Shown piece after piece: positions 35,790 to 35,836 of a DNA stretch of 35,836 bases. Made by a program: the position numbers and the translations under genes. This stretch comes from an uncultured Gammaproteobacteria bacterium (GTDB lineage Bacteria; Pseudomonadota; Gammaproteobacteria; Pseudomonadales; Pseudohongiellaceae), in NCBI GenBank assembly GCA_913061515.1, contig CAJXSF010000037.1, positions 1 to 35,836 of the forward strand, written 5' to 3'. The notes under the pieces were generated by a model, which was not told the origin of the DNA, made no database searches, and saw only the letters and a program-made list of their open reading frames with translations. How positions within the stretch are numbered: position 1 is the stretch's first letter; each line of letters opens with the position of its first letter.

Positions 35790-35836
35790 CTGTCTCTTAT
35801 ACACATCTCCGAGCCCACGAGACCTCTCTACATCTC
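35790..35836. other. Illumina Nextera adapter (not genomic)
   Basis: CTGTCTCTTATACACATCT (35790-35808) is the Tn5 mosaic end used in Nextera libraries. It is followed by the read-2 primer part CCGAGCCCACGAGAC, the octamer CTCTCTAC, which matches i7 index N707, and ATCTC, the start of the P7 tail. All 47 bases fit the adapter in order. The genomic sequence therefore ends at 35789. Confidence 0.98.

Noticed and set aside
35486..35818. Complete protein starting MGSEMCIRDR
   Set aside because: The first residues are translated Nextera adapter; the gene is truncated.
1..35836. CRISPR arrays, tRNA or rRNA genes, transposases, prophage genes
   Set aside because: No regularly spaced repeats, no recognisable RNA genes and no mobile-element proteins were seen on either strand.

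Overview
The window is a gene-dense, mostly housekeeping stretch of a gammaproteobacterial chromosome. Gene content and order (leuC-leuD-asd-fimV-truA-trpF-...-accD-folC-dedD-cvpA-purF, and folE/prmB/aroC) point to Pseudomonadales in the broad sense, such as Cellvibrio-like or OM-group marine lineages. Base composition looks balanced rather than GC-rich. No rRNA, tRNA, CRISPR array, prophage or insertion sequence was recognised. No stretch without a gene exceeds about 260 bases.

Layout. 1-2004: the 5' part of topA and then ilvE, both minus, with a good sigma70-type promoter in front of topA. 2218-4270: an EAL-HDOD signalling protein translationally overlapping tatD (plus). 4243-5748: a minus-strand operon DUF2835-pyrD-glutaredoxin-like. 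5987-13542: a plus-strand operon of MoxR ATPase, DUF58, DUF4381, vWA, vWA-TPR, BatD and yciH. 13545-17512: a second, minus-strand MoxR-DUF58-transglutaminase (TgpA) module that meets the first head-on with 2 bases between stop codons. 17561-33813: a long minus-strand run purF, cvpA, SPOR/dedD-like, folC, accD, trpA, trpB, trpF, truA, fimV, asd, leuD, leuC, aroC. 33928-34824: prmB (minus). 34931-35485: folE (plus). 35486-35789: the C-terminal end of an OmpA-like gene (minus). 35790-35836 is not genomic DNA but an untrimmed Illumina Nextera adapter with index.

How the genes fit together. The two MoxR modules are envelope-directed: AAA+ chaperones paired with DUF58/vWA membrane proteins, one ending in BatD and the other in a membrane transglutaminase. 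The long minus run holds branched-chain amino acid (leuCD, ilvE), aspartate-family (asd), aromatic (aroC, trpFBA), purine (purF), folate (folC, folE), fatty-acid (accD) and pyrimidine (pyrD) genes, plus tRNA/translation factors (truA, prmB, yciH) and the polar organiser FimV.

I do not see a clearly undescribed system. The most notable items are the adapter at the right end, the head-to-head pair of MoxR modules with both stop codons in one hairpin loop, the tight packing of all three convergent gene pairs, a possible mutually exclusive hairpin set between leuD and asd, and the absence of leuB from its usual place.
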